The notes below the pieces were generated by a model. It was given only the letters and a program-made list of their open reading frames with translations. It searched no databases and was not told where the DNA came from. From contig FN648498.1 of the NCBI GenBank assembly GCA_000310025.1, positions 602,099-666,098 of the forward strand: a stretch of 64,000 nt of DNA, read 5' to 3'. This stretch comes from Ectocarpus siliculosus (taxonomy: Eukaryota; Sar; Phaeophyceae; Ectocarpales; Ectocarpaceae). This document shows positions 11,664 through 40,120 of this stretch, in pieces (position 1 is the stretch's first letter; every line of letters starts with the position of its first letter). The position numbers were made by a program, and so were the translations under genes.

Positions 11664-14600
11664 GAAAGAGAGGACGAAAGATATTCGTGTCTCTTCACGG
11701 CGCATCCTCGCGTCTTCTAATCGGATGTTCTTGGAAAATGGTGGTCAAGATACGAAGAATAAGGCGTGGATGGCCTCCTTCGCGAGAGCATACTCACATA
11801 GCATACATGCTGTAGCCTTCCTGATTGTTGTCAGCGAAATCTGTCGTTCTAGACTAAAGGATAGCCCTCGAGCAAGTTTTGGTGAGTGGGCGGGATTCCA
11901 GCCAGGGTCTCCTCTGCCACCAAATGACGTAGGTATCTCTTCGCCCATGCCAGTATGAAAGCAAAGACGCCGCCCTCCTCTAAGACAGACGTTGGGGAGG
12001 TGAGACCCTTAAGGTCACCTCCCCAAGTTTTTTTTTGTTCGTATCATTGCACCTGGAAACTGCAGGTGTGCATGAGATTAGGCGGGATGCATGCATGCTT
12101 TTAATGTGAACAATTTTCACCATCACACCCAACCGTGCACTTTAGTTCCTGCTTTGAGACACGATCTTGCGGCGAGACTTGGTTGATCAATGTTTCTTCT
12201 TGTCCTTTGCCATTGCCAGTACATCTGTAGGGTTAGGTACATTACGGCTACATTGACAACAGGTTTTAGGCTAACTGTGTGGAGGCTGGCCAGGACACGT
12301 TTATTTTTTCGATTAAAATTGTGCGGTAGGTAGGAACACGCGTTCTTGCGGCACGCACGACGTCGTTTTTCCGAACAACAGTCGCGGGCTAACTTTTGAT
12401 CGTATGCTTGCGTGCGACTCAGTTCGTGTACGCTTCGTCCATCCTGTACATGTCATGCCCTTAGGTGATGGCATGCGACATGTTCGCGTTCTTCGCCAGC
12501 CGTATGCATATTATGTCTGTATGTCTCTTGTAAAGATGGTTAAGGTTAGCCTTGTCACCATGCGTGCCCACCCTTCGTCTCGTGTACATGTACCCTATTC
12601 TGCTTCTAACGCTTGACACGTATGCTCCCACTCCTTACGTTCCATTTCTCGCCTGTGTCGTGTGTTGGGCGTTCAGGGTCAGCCATGTCCAGGAGTCGGG
12701 CTTTGTGGGGGAGTCCGTGTAAGGTTTTGTCTTAAAAGCTTATATAAACAGGTGTCACGTCAATATGTTGTTGCTTTTTAGGTAGTGTTATCGTTGGAAA
12801 CGTGTAGGCGAATGTTCATTAAACCTCGCTTGCGAAACATCCATGTCTTTTTGTTTTCTTCTTGCCTCGTTTTGTTGAGCTGGGTTATCCCATAAAAACC
12901 GGTTGAACCGTGTGTCTGTTTGTAAACGCGTAGCACCCGCCTGGCGAAGTAGCCGGTAGAAAAATAGGCTGGTACGTGTTTAGCACTAAATTTAGCATAA
13001 GATTGCATAGACCTTATACATATGGAGCGGACGGAAAGAGTTTTAAGCTTTGTAGAAGAATCATCGCTGTACTTGTACGATGCTGGGGGCGGTGATAGAA
13101 AAGGTTACGTTCTCCGAACAGAGAGCGTCGTTTGTGTACCATCTCTCGGTATGTTGTAGGGTGCAGGATGTTTCCACGGAACAAAGCGATTTCGACCAAC
13201 CAGAAAACCGCGTTTCTTGTGGAACGTCGAAGTCAGCGTCGATGCCCTTGACCTTGTTGTTTTGCGTGAAGCACTCCGACACCATCAGCGGTGTATACCA
13301 GCCTAACCATATGCCCTACACGCCAGCGGAGTAGGCAACACCATGGTTTTTTTATCACTTGGATGAGTGGGCGTTTTTTGTGCACGTACATGTGCATGTC
13401 GGGGGCTGTGCCCGTGCTTTGCATTTCTAGACGTGGGGTGAGCAGTAATGCTGCGGGTATTGGCCTTGGCAACAGCAGTGACAGCAGTTGCTGCGTGTAC
13501 AGACGGGGGATGGATGCGTACACGTCAGCTGCGTTAGCCTGGGCGGCTGACGCAAATCCACACGGTGGATGTAGATGAAGGAGGCGTGTAGAAAATGGCC
13601 CCCGCCGGATGGGTGTGTCTTGTACTTTGGTGACTCGATAGACGTTGGAAAGCCAATAGCTCTGAGAGTATGAGCGCGCTTCTGTGGAAAAATATGTTTT
13701 TTTTTGTTTTTATCCAAGTACATGCGTGTGGAAATCGAGGTAGAGATAGATGCGGATTCACTCCGTGTCGTTACTTTTGCTCGTACGGGTATGTATGTAC
13801 GATCTGCAAAATCAGGTGGGCAACACACTGCGTGTGACACGCGCGTCATGCTTCCGAGGTAGTTAGCGCATGGCGCAGCGTGTATGTTGTTGACCTATGT
13901 CTCATTTTAGATGGCGGCCTTGGGGGCAGGCGTCTTTTGGTTTGATGGTGGAGCGAAAGCAGAGTCGATCCTACTACACCTCCGTTGTTTCCACTACCGT
14001 TCCTAAGGGCTGCGCGATTGGTTGCTGTGTGCTATGACAGCACGCATCGAGAATATTCATAGAATAGTTTGTCTGTACTCCGGAGTAGAACTGCAAGCGT
14101 AGGAGGCGCTCTTTTCCCCTTTCGCAGCACGTCTTGTGTACCATGTCGCAGATTACACCATTATGGGGATGTGGTACAGTATGTCTTTGAAAGAGATTTT
14201 GTTCTTCCCGTTGTACAGTCAGTAGTACAGACACCCATGGTAGGGGCTTTACGAAGGTCAGCCAAGAAACGAGTGGAGTATTCTGCTACTGTAGATCGCG
14301 GCGTGACGAGGTCAGCGTGCCCAGAGTCTGTTTTCTTTGGCTCAGAAGTGCTCGTAAGATCACGGACTACCTGCTCGAGACACTACCTCAATCGAAAGGG
14401 GGTGTGTTTAATGAAGATTTTTGGAAGAAATCCTGAATCTCTCTGTAGATAGACTGCTATTTCCTTCTTTCACAAACATCACAAACAAATCAGTTCTGTC
14501 CACATGCTTCTAAATACTTGTGGCCCGTTCAAAGAGCTGGGCGGGGCGACATCAAGCTTGCTTACGTTCCCCTACCCTTGATGGGAAGCGAAAGTCAGTC

Positions 14601-16261
14601 TCCGTCTCGTTCTGTCGTGCGGAAGCGAGAACCCACATTCTGCCCCTCCCTCCCATCAATACTCCGACGCCACGTGTTTGACGACGCTGTACGTGTGTTC
14701 ACCCGTACAAGAAGAAGAGACTATGCGGCATCAAGATATATGCGTCGTGCACCGCTTTGTTCTTTCTTGCTATGTACCACCACTTAGTATGCAACATTGA
14801 CCTCCGTTTTTCGGTCGGTGCTTCGTACAGTACCGTCTCGGCCGCATGGGAAACCCTTGGGTTCGCGACCAAGGGGATGTGATGATAAACTACATCGAAA
14901 GTTTCGAAACCGTTTCGACATGACGGCATCGCAGACAACAGCACCTTGGACGAATAAACGTAAAGTACACAGTATTGGTATCACCCATCCATCTCGGCCG
15001 GCGGTACTAAGGAAATATGCAGCCACACAAGGTATACATGTCGTCCCCCGATTCCCACCGCGACGATGCATCAACCAACCCGCGCAACGTTTACTCTAAC
15101 ACAAAACGTCCAGGCAGCAGGAGGTCCTACAATCAATGCCCGTGACCACGCAGCAACAACGTCTCCCACCGTTCCTTCTCGACCTCACAGCTACAACAGG
15201 AGCAATGTCACTCGATGGTTAAAGATGCAACTCGAGTGCAAAGTCTGGTATGCATAAAACTGCTGCGGAGGGCGAATGAAGAGCAAGCACCCTTCATCGA
15301 TCGGTACTTACGATGAACTGCAAACCGGCCCCACAGTTCGGTCATGCGGGGAGTATGGTAAAAAGTTTGCAGACCCTAACCCTGCGTTACACCGAACGCG
15401 TTTCGAAGGAAAACGAAAAGGACACGAAAACGGAAGAAAAGAGGCACAACAACAACATCGCCATTACCTCCAACAGCGTGCTACTACCGATACTATACTA
15501 GTGTGCTGTGCTATGCCTTGCTGTCGTGTGCTGCTTGTTTAAGACACACAGGCGAAGAGATAAAAAGCAGGTCGATCTAACGCTACGTAGATTACACACC
15601 CAGGGTTTCTAGCAAGACACGGCCGGGGCGCAAACGCGACATATATTATTTGGACGTACGTAAGACCTTCGGCCGTCTCGTCTGTGTGTGTGTGTGTGTT
15701 TGTGTGTGCGTGCGCGCTTTTCTCTCCTCTCTATGTCACTACAGAGCTATGCTACACACGTTCGGCGCAGAAAGTTCTAGAAACCAACCGAAAGAAAATA
15801 TATACCAAAGAATTGGAACACAGGGAACGCGGTTGAATCAGCCAAGAACAACGTAGCACTATCAATCATATCGTGACTCAACTCTCGTCACCGCGACCAC
15901 AAACAAGCAGTCGTCCCGCGGCCTCGAACCGTACGGCACGGTAGCCAATACCCACAACAGAGGCTCGGCGGTATTTCCAACAAGGATGCAGGATACCAAG
16001 CAAGAAATGGCGTGTAAAAAGCCTAACAATTCAGGCAGCAGAGGGGTGTGGGGAACCGCCCATAGACGTCGAAAACCCTGTTTTTATCGTCTAGCAATGG
16101 TCACGCGCCATCTTGCTACGGCGGGTCCGGTTCACGGAATACTCGCAAGAAGGCCAAAACGCCAATTTCACCCTCTCGATGCATATGGCCGTTGGGGTTG
16201 GTTCTATTGTCACCATCGCCATCGCCATCGCCATCGCCATCGCCGTTAATTGTTATCTCGG
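11664..16261. other. Gene-free stretch between convergent genes
   Basis: The channel ends at 11663 and the phosphatase, on the other strand, ends at 16262. I find no conserved coding segment here. The contents are a strong stem-loop with T-run at 11992-12036, a GT-rich microsatellite at about 15682-15715, and a GCCATC hexamer run at about 16211-16246 just beyond the phosphatase stop, probably in its 3' UTR. Confidence 0.6.
11992..12036 (+). terminator. Stem-loop followed by nine T residues
   Basis: TTGGGGAGGTGA (11992-12003) pairs perfectly with TCACCTCCCCAA (12015-12026) across an 11-nt loop. A run of nine T follows at 12028-12036. It stands about 330 bp downstream of the channel stop. In a bacterium this would be an intrinsic terminator. 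In a nucleus it may be a 3'-end element or a Pol III transcript end; its role is unknown. Confidence 0.5.
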
Positions 16262-32067
<15,806 letters not shown>

Positions 32068-32620
32068 TCAAACACAGACAGGGTTTGGTTGGGGTAGGGT
32101 TATGGCCCTACATAGACCAATTTTCGGCCACTGTAGTCCGAAAAAAACGCTATACTTCAGTCCGAACATTTCTGTCTGAAGTGTACGCTTAGGGTTACGA
32201 GGGTTGATACCACGGCCGGTGATACAGAGAAAACGCGAGAGCGTGGAGCAGGTTTTCTATCGCGATTTCTCTTGACATGTGAGGTGCCTCCGTATTCGGC
32301 GGGTTGCTGTGCCCTCGCCAACGGTCTTGACTTCTCTTCGGAGTTGGTCGCACGTTTACGTTAGAGGAGCATGGCATGGTGTGATACGGCAGGGGGTACA
32401 AGGAGTCGAAGCTCAAATCTTTACGAGCTAGCTCAAATTCCGCTCAAATTTCACATGAAGAGAACGTTTTTGTTTTGGAGATCCGTGGTCCCGGTCATGA
32501 GTTGTCGGTGGGTACATATGAATAGTTGTGACGCATCTACCGAAACGGTTTTTTTCACAAGGGCAAGTTCGAAACGTTGACCTTCGTTCTGCGTCACAAG
32601 CTCGCTTGCTTTTCTTTTTC
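32068..32620. promoter_or_regulatory. Upstream region of the phosphatase gene
   Basis: This 553-bp gap separates the phosphatase ATG (32067, minus) from the stop of the RING gene (32621, same strand). It must hold the phosphatase 5' UTR and core promoter unless there are upstream non-coding exons. I see no certain TATA box or other defined element. Confidence 0.4.
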
Positions 32621-34673
32621 TCACCCGAACTCTTCCTCTATACGCTCTAACTCGTCGCCCCCATCCCCCTGGCCCTCTAATGCCGCGGCCTCCACATCGT
32701 ACACCGGCACCGACTCCACGCTGTCCAAGACGTGTAAAGTAAAGCACTCGGGGCAGCGGACACCCGCCCCCTTCTGCAGCGAGGGAAGGCGGAAAACAAC
32801 GAGCATTGGTGGGAGGGGTAGGCAGGAACTGGTTCAGTGCGGCATCATGAGCGAGCACACGGTGCTAGGGATTACCCGGTCCTTGCCACAGTAAGACTGT
32901 GGCTCAGACTGTGGCTCTCTTGTTGGTGTTCGCAGCGGACCGCAAAAATAGGCAGTGCAGGACAGGCTGCCGCCGGGGTAAATACTGTAAGCAAGCACCG
33001 TATGGTAGCTAGTTGCACGTCCAGTACGAAGCGAAGGTGAGGTTGTTGAGCTAAGCTGTCAATCGTCGGGTAAAAAACACGTGCCACGCAGTACTACCAC
33101 CGGCAGAGTAGTAGAGAGCCCGAGGCTGCATGGATCACAATGCAGCGATCATGCTGTTGTGGTCTCGGGCGACATTCTGTCTCGTTCATGCTTGTGATTT
33201 ATGAAGTGGACTGATACGATTAGCTTGGCCGGAAGGGGCCTCTTAAAGGTCCGCTCCCCTGATCAGTCTCGTGCAATGCTGCGGAAAAATTCGGTCGTCG
33301 TATCTACATGCATGCTGTAGGCGAAAAACACGGCAACCCTTGTGCATACACAGATCCCCGCACAAGTACACGTGCGACGGACATGTTTCTTCGGTTGCGG
33401 GACGACAAGATACAGAAACGAAAGACAACATATGAATAGTGGGATAGGAGGAGTAGCCCGTATCATGTGTCATGGAACTACTGTAATTCTAGAGCACTTA
33501 GGTTTCCAATGGACACTCTAAGGAAGGAATCTGCAGCTCATCTCCTTGTGGCGCAAGACGGACGGGAGTGACGGTAGTAACAAACTACGAATACTAAAGT
33601 AGCACACACCCCTTTGCCGTGCAGAATCTGTGCCAGCATTTTGGCTCCTTTATTTGTATGCTCTTTTACCCTACACACCACACTCACTTCACACACCACC
33701 AGCAACATCATGTGCGAGCATGCTTTCATGCTCCTGGGCATCAACTAACACTGGTTCAGACCATGCACCATGCACCGTTCCGGCGTAGACTGGAACGGTC
33801 TCCAATCTCCAATACTGACTGCTCTGCTGCTGCGCACGTTGTCTCCAACTCCTAACCTCACCCAACACTACCTGTTATAGAAGTGGTGTTGATGTGAGAT
33901 CACCGCACCACCGCCGTCCGTGGATAGATAGGCGCTACAAGACAGGTTGCGTGCATGGACCCACGTGCGAAGAGGTGGTACCTATCGCGTTCCGACATGG
34001 AGACCACCATTTCCGGCCAGTTGCGAACAAAGCTGTGGTAAGCCCGCGCGGTGCTCGTGTGTACTGCTGTAACGGCACACCCCGTGTGCCTCTTTGCCAA
34101 CGCGATTGTTCTCAACTTGTTATATTTGTAGATGGGTGTACGCACAAGTCGCCGTCGTCGTGGTCTCACCGTGCCACAGGAATGAGCGCACTTCGTTCAA
34201 ACCCGCGGCAGAAAATAACTATACCTCTGTCACAGCACCACACAACCCACTCGGCCGGTGGCATCACAGACATCAGGAGAAGGAGAGACGAAGGACCAGC
34301 AGCTGGTGACAAACACACACACAAGCCCGTGAGAGGCAAAATGTGAAGGTGCTGAATTTGAAAAAAAAGAGAGGGGCTGTTGACGAGCACTGCTTCATGA
34401 CGAAATGCTGCCTGCTTCCGAAGCAGGCTTCATTGCAGCATGAACGAGAGTGCAGGCTACAAGCTTGAGGGGCGTGGATGGGAAAGGAGCAAAACACAAC
34501 AAAAACAAATGCCAGCGGCTTACAGGTTCCTTCGGATCACGATGCTCCGGTTGTGCATCCCAGCATTCGTGCAAGCAAGCTGTGCAAGCAACGTGGCCGC
34601 ACGGGAGCCTCCTCCCAACCGTCCCCGCCTCTTCCGACGAGAAAGCCGAATAGCAGACCGGGCAGCTATCCAT
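32621..34673 (-). CDS. Small C3HC4 RING-finger protein (putative E3 ubiquitin ligase)
   Basis: Two exons, 34673-34524 and 32773-32621, join in phase 0 to give 100 residues ending at TGA. A RING is assembled across the intron: CPVC, then 17 residues, CGHVACTAC, then 23 residues, CPEC; the last cysteine pair comes from exon 2. This C3HC4 spacing is that of RING-HC E3 ligases, which bind two zinc ions and recruit E2 enzymes. The start is the ATG that opens MDSCPVC. The acidic C-terminus (DELERIEEEF) has no family I recognise. A good donor (GTGAGA) overlaps the stop, so a longer isoform is possible. No membrane segment is visible. Confidence 0.72.
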
Positions 34674-34928
34674 CCTCCTTTCGTCCAGCAAACCCCCTCA
34701 GCAGACAGGACAGACAGACACAGAGTCCTGGTCATGACGACCCATATGTTGCCTCCCGACCTGGGGCCACGCAGATTGATATTCCCTCACTCCAACCCCC
34801 CGTCGCAAGATCTACGAAGATCTACGGTATACTGCTATACTGGCGGTAGTACCCGGCTCCCGCGCGCTGCTTGTTGTGTGTTTGTCCGCGGCCAGCTGTC
34901 CCAGCGGTGATTTCAACCAGGGAGAACC
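34674..34928. promoter_or_regulatory. Probable bidirectional promoter
   Basis: Only 255 bp separate the start codons of the RING gene (minus, 34673) and the EsV-1-7 gene (plus, 34929). Both 5' UTRs and both core promoters must fit here if the predicted starts are right. No clear TATA box was found. Confidence 0.45.
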
Positions 34929-37815
34929 ATGGAGGTAAGAGCCAATGTACACCGTGCAAATGTCTACACAACAGGATATGTGTTGAGGGCTCCAGGAACC
35001 CAACTCGTCTGCTCTGCCTGCCCGATGAAGATCTGAAAATCTGCGCTCATGATCAGCAAGCAGCTGCGTTTGAATCCACCTACAAGTTGAAGCATGCGGC
35101 TGGTGCCGTGTGCAACCTCTGTGCCGCTATATGCACGAAAAGTTGCTTGACTGACACCGCAGGAGGCGCGTAGGATGTCACCTATGGGGAGTGGTGGCAA
35201 GGAACGGTTGCAAGACTCAAGGAATTGCGTAGTTCATCGCACGTGGCGCTCTTGTATGGCACCATGCACTCCGGCTGGCTCTTTTTTAACAACAGCAGGA
35301 GCCGACGATAGACAGATGACGCGCATCACCTCACATGTCCCCGTGCTCCTATTGCTCCTATGGCGGTAATCCATACGGAACGACACCGGACACGGCGGCC
35401 TAGCCCACACGTACGCTTGACCTCCACCCTCGCGTTGTTTTCCGCGTCCTCCCCGTGCTGCAGAACGAGTCCCGAAAGAACGCGACAGACATGCTCGGTG
35501 ACCTAGTCACCAAACCGTCCGCGGCCGGCACTCCCAGCCGCCACTACAAGCCCACTCCCCCTCCCACTCCTCCAAGCGCTTGCTCACCCTACCGGTCGGT
35601 CTCCGAAGGAGGCTCGTCAGAGACATGTTCCCCGCATAGCCTGAGAAAAGGTAACACACATAGTCTAAGTAGTTGTCTCATGTGCCTGTTTGGTCGCGTG
35701 AGTGAGTGCGTGGGTGGTGTGTGTAGTTGTGGATGTATTGAAATCAAGACTTGAAACAAACAACATGCTGGCTTGCTCCGAAAAGATCTGCGTACCATTG
35801 CACACGTGTCTTTACAGTAGTCGATTGGGCACTTCACCTCCGTATCCGAGGGTACCGTGGGAAGGAGAGATATGTAGAGCATATCATCTATAGGGGCAGC
35901 AATATTCGAACCCTCCTCTTTGGCTGATTTTGACCTGTTGCCACGGTCTTGTAACTATTGCCCCAGAACGCCGCACAAATCATCCCACAATGGTCACGAA
36001 GGCTCTACCTCGTACTTGTACTGGGCGGGTTTTGCTTGTGCTGACACGGCGGGTTGCTATGGAAGGTGGTCCCGTTCACTACATACCGCCAACACGCGTC
36101 TTGTCCCGCACACACGGCAGCCAGGTGCGGCCGAAAACGACATCACAGTCCTGTGAGCACACGACATTCACAACCAAAATTTTTTGTTGCAAAAGGTATC
36201 ACAGCGCCTACAACAGCAGTGGACGATGTTGTCGAGAAGTTCGGCAGGCCCAGGGCACGGAGCCTGAGCCGGCGTGACCTTTCCCTCCCGCCATTAGAGG
36301 AGGAGGCCCCCGAAATAGTGCGCCTGGAAGATCGCCGTAGGACGGTGTCCATGTCGATCACCGAAGGACATCGCTATGACGGCGGTGGCGGCAGCAGGTC
36401 TGCCCGTCAGGTGATGCCGCAGTCATGGTGTTGTTGTGGACGCGATGACGCAGGTGGCGTTGTGCTTGATGGTGCCGGTTGGTTTTGCGCTGATGCTTGT
36501 CAGGCGGTCAATGCCTGTGGGAAGGGCTTTTGACGGAACACGAGGTCTCTTCGGTACTCGTCGTTCACCCCGGCCGCTTCGATGCCAAAGACCTACAGGA
36601 TAAGCGGTCCGTGCGTAATCGGTGTCTGCGCAGGACAGCGGAAATATGACGCTCGGCGTGTAGAGTGTTGCTGATTCTTCGCAGCATTGTGAAACCCTTC
36701 TTAGTGGTCTCTGTTTCCCACCGTACTGACCCCCTTCATCCAACGCACCGCACGGTATTGTCGATGCTGACTGACTGACGTTGTCAGGCGTCTGCAGTGA
36801 ACAAGCGGTGCCTGGACTGCAACCTTCCGCCATCATTCGCCATGGAAGGAGAACCGGCAATTTTTTGTCGCGCCCACCAGGTTTGTCTTGCCATCAGGGT
36901 GCATGCGCACAATTGATTGTGGTTCTCATTACTTTGGCAACACCTCCACAGCTCGTCCATTCACCGACCAGAGTTTCCAAGCAGACTTCAACCAACGAAC
37001 ACAGTACACCGAAAATTCTGCCGGACGTAGACGCGCTTCTTCGCAGAATCAGAACGAGTTGGTGGAGCACCGACTTTTTCGGGGTACAATATGAATGCCA
37101 AGGCCACGTTAGCAGACACTATTGACACGACGCCCAGATCATTTTTTCCCGAGGGTTGTCAACTAAATGCCATCGCTATGCTACCATTCACGATCATGCC
37201 CCACTCACTCTTTGATCGTTTCGGGCACGTCAGATGGAGGGCATGGTGAACGTCCTGAGGGAAGGGTGCACCACGCAAGGGTGCTGCAGGACTGCCTCAT
37301 ACGGGTTGCCAGGAGAGGTAATGCCTCGCACTACTGACATACGATGGTACCTGGAGACACTTCACAGATGTAGTGGTGCGGTTTTCAAAGAGTAGCATTA
37401 GCCTAGAACAGCTGTGACGTCATGCACGGGGAGGTTACTCGATGCGCCGGCACGCTGAGAGACGGGGGTAGAGAGAGATTTTTGCCTCGTGGTCACGTTG
37501 TCATAGAGTAGGGTGCCATTGACTGTAGGCGGATCGCTTTGAAGCATCCCAAGGAAGGAAGCCGTGTTACAACCAGTGTGACTGCAACATGCCGTCGAAA
37601 GCAGGGCCGGCTGTGAAAGAACAAATGCGTAGGCGCGCTCGAAACTCATCGTTGCAATTGTCGACAATGGCGTGATGATTCGGTATTGGGAATATCCACC
37701 CGCCTCACTCCTCCCGCTGATCCTTTATTGTTGTGCTTTGACTCAGGGCCGACAGCGTTGTTTCTCGCACATGGACAAAGGGATGGTTCACGTGCTGCAA
37801 CACGATCAACGTTAG
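34929..37815 (+). CDS. EsV-1-7 cysteine-repeat domain protein
   Basis: Exons 34929-34934, 35464-35650, 36196-36410, 36788-36880, 37234-37317, 37747-37815; all phases fit, 217 residues. The C-terminal third carries two EsV-1-7-type repeats. The first has CLDC, 15 residues, CRAH, then 12 residues (containing GMVNV) to the next Cys. The second has CTTQGC, SYG, CFSH and GMVHV, followed by the stop. This is the family of the Ectocarpus IMM developmental regulator and phaeovirus protein EsV-1-7. The pattern suggests zinc binding, but the molecular role is unknown. The N-terminal ~135 residues are Pro/Ser/Arg-rich and probably disordered. The first repeat has C-x2-C where C-x4-C is usual. The 6-nt first coding exon (ATGGAG before GTAAGA) is inferred; an internal ATG at 35491 is the alternative start. 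Confidence 0.82.
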
Positions 37816-40120
37816 CCGCCCAGAAGGATAAGAAGGACAATAAGGATAAGAAGAGCAGCACGAAGAGACGCCTGTCGTCTTGAGAAGGAGAAGGCGGCAG
37901 TGCTAACCAACAACACGGCGAGGGGACAGCAGCAGGTGTTTCATTTATGAACATCCTCTTTTGGCCAACGCCCCCCATGTGTCGAGTGTACTAGCATACA
38001 TGCCTCCTTTGAAGACTCGAAGTGCACCTTTCACCGCCGGTGGCGGAGCAAGCAAGCGCTGTTTCTAGAGCGCTATAATGTGCAGTTTGACTGAAGGAAT
38101 GTTGGTGTGGCACAACGGTGGTCATCGTTCACTCGTTCTTGAGTTTTATTACTGACTCCGGAACACGAAAGGTCGTACTTCTGTTTGGCTAATACCCGCA
38201 TGCAGTAAACGATGTGAACGCATGCACAGTATCTTGTTGGGAGAAGGGACGAGGGATCCACGAGTCTATATCTACAAGTATCTTAGCTGCTTGCGCGCGT
38301 CTCCGTCCATCGGCCTACTACTCGTTATCGACGTACGGGCAAACAATGTGTTAGGGGGACGGGGAGGGGGTAACTTGTCCAAGTTAGCGGTAGAGAGAGC
38401 ACAAGTTGGCACGTCGCCACAAAAATTAGCTTCCATGTGGTCGGCGGGTTCCCCTACAGCCATCCGAATGGACACGGCCGGTCGTTGGACACACGTACGT
38501 AACGTGTGTGTTGTTGGTAGTATGTTTGCTCCTGCAGCGTGTTTTCAGTGCTGGGCGGCAAGGGAGGGAGGGAGGGTGGGTGTATACATTGATGCGTTGC
38601 CGGTGTTCTACAGTTGTAGTGCCCCCTTTTAAGAGTTGCAAGGCGAGCGTTCTACCACATGGACGTGCAGCAGTAGTAGTACCGGTCAATACCGAGGAAT
38701 ACAGCAAGAAATATTTGTCGTTCGTTGTGTGAAGGAGTTAATGGGGTTGGTGGGATGGTTGGTTTGCTGCAATTGGAAGTCCAGCCTGATTGGATGTCGC
38801 CGTTGATTGATCGTGTGTTTTATGTACTCGACGATTTTCCCGACTACCGCACTTGATGAACACAGTGACGACGATGATGGTATTTGGTGCGTTCCCTGCG
38901 TTCCCATTGATGATGATTCGGTGCACCTTACATGTAATTCTTGTGAGTCACTTCTTGTCTCTTACTCCCATTCTCTTGAGTGAGGTGTTTGTTTACGTGA
39001 ATGTCCTGTGTTGTACGTATGTATGTGCTTGGCTAGCGTTGTTCGTACAGCCACTCCAACCCATGAAGGGAGGCCAAGTCGCCACACTCACTCCTCCTCC
39101 TAGCCACTGCGTCATGAGTCATATGTCATGAGTCGAGAAAAAAATTGACCACACCGTCACAACAATGTGGGCGCATATGACTAAATACTATTTCATTTTG
39201 TCATTTTTGTCTATTAGTCTTTGGATGAGTGTAATTTCCACGCGTGTTGGCTATTTTTCTCTCACCTGTGTGTGGGTCGCCCGACCCACATCACCACACC
39301 ACCACCAAATTTATATGTATTTCTCTACAACTACAATTATACTGCTGCTGTACATGGTCTACATTTACCAACGTACTTCCTCTGCATCCCCCACTACTGC
39401 TGCTGTAGTTCATGATTGGACAATGTTTTCTTGCTTCCAGCCTTCTAGGTGGCAGGCCTGATGGGGCGTTCATTTAAGTAAGCAACAGCCACGAGAGAGG
39501 TATTGGCGGTGAACTTCACGAGTGCGCAGGTTTCCTCTGAATGCTGCAGCAACAATTGTAGGTTTGATGGATTTGAGCAAGGCGTTTCGATGTGGTTGTG
39601 CAGAGGAGAGAGAGGGGAAAACATAGCTTCTTTGGCAGCAACGGCAGGAGGTGCACAGCACGTAACGCAGACACAGAGGCTGCGAAACAGAGGGCCTCAA
39701 CACTTTCGCGGTGTGTATTGAAGCGAAGGCTGGCCTGGTCCAGCACTTGCACAGGTGAGGTGGCAAGCGACGCGTTGGGGCCTTGTCTGCAGCGCGGAAG
39801 CAGACCTCTCACTCCATTTCAGTCTGCTGTGCTTGCGGCGAACATGTGTCTGTAGTCGATGGATCCCGCACTTTCAACTACAGTAGCTCGGCGTGGATTG
39901 CAACTCTTGCCTGTCTCTCGCCGTGCTCACGAGTACTTGAGGGGAGCCACCCGCTCTGTGTTAACACCATTCCCTGTCGTGCCATTTTGCCCCGCGTCAA
40001 CTTGTTCCTTCATTTTACCGTTTCCAAGGTCAAGTACTTCACGAGAGCGTAGCGCTCACGCTGCTGAAGCGGTAGCGGAGCAGTCACCTTGCCAAGCAGC
40101 CAAGCAGCATCAGCACCACC
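37816..40120. other. Intergenic stretch, no gene seen
   Basis: About 2.3 kb between two plus-strand genes. No conserved coding segment, RNA gene or clear repeat family was recognised. It must hold the 3' UTR of the EsV-1-7 gene and the promoter of the plastid protein gene. Confidence 0.5.

Noticed and set aside
33113-33170. Inverted repeat GCCCGAG...CTCGGGC in the RING gene intron
   Set aside because: Only a 7-bp perfect stem with imperfect continuation, too weak to support a structured RNA.
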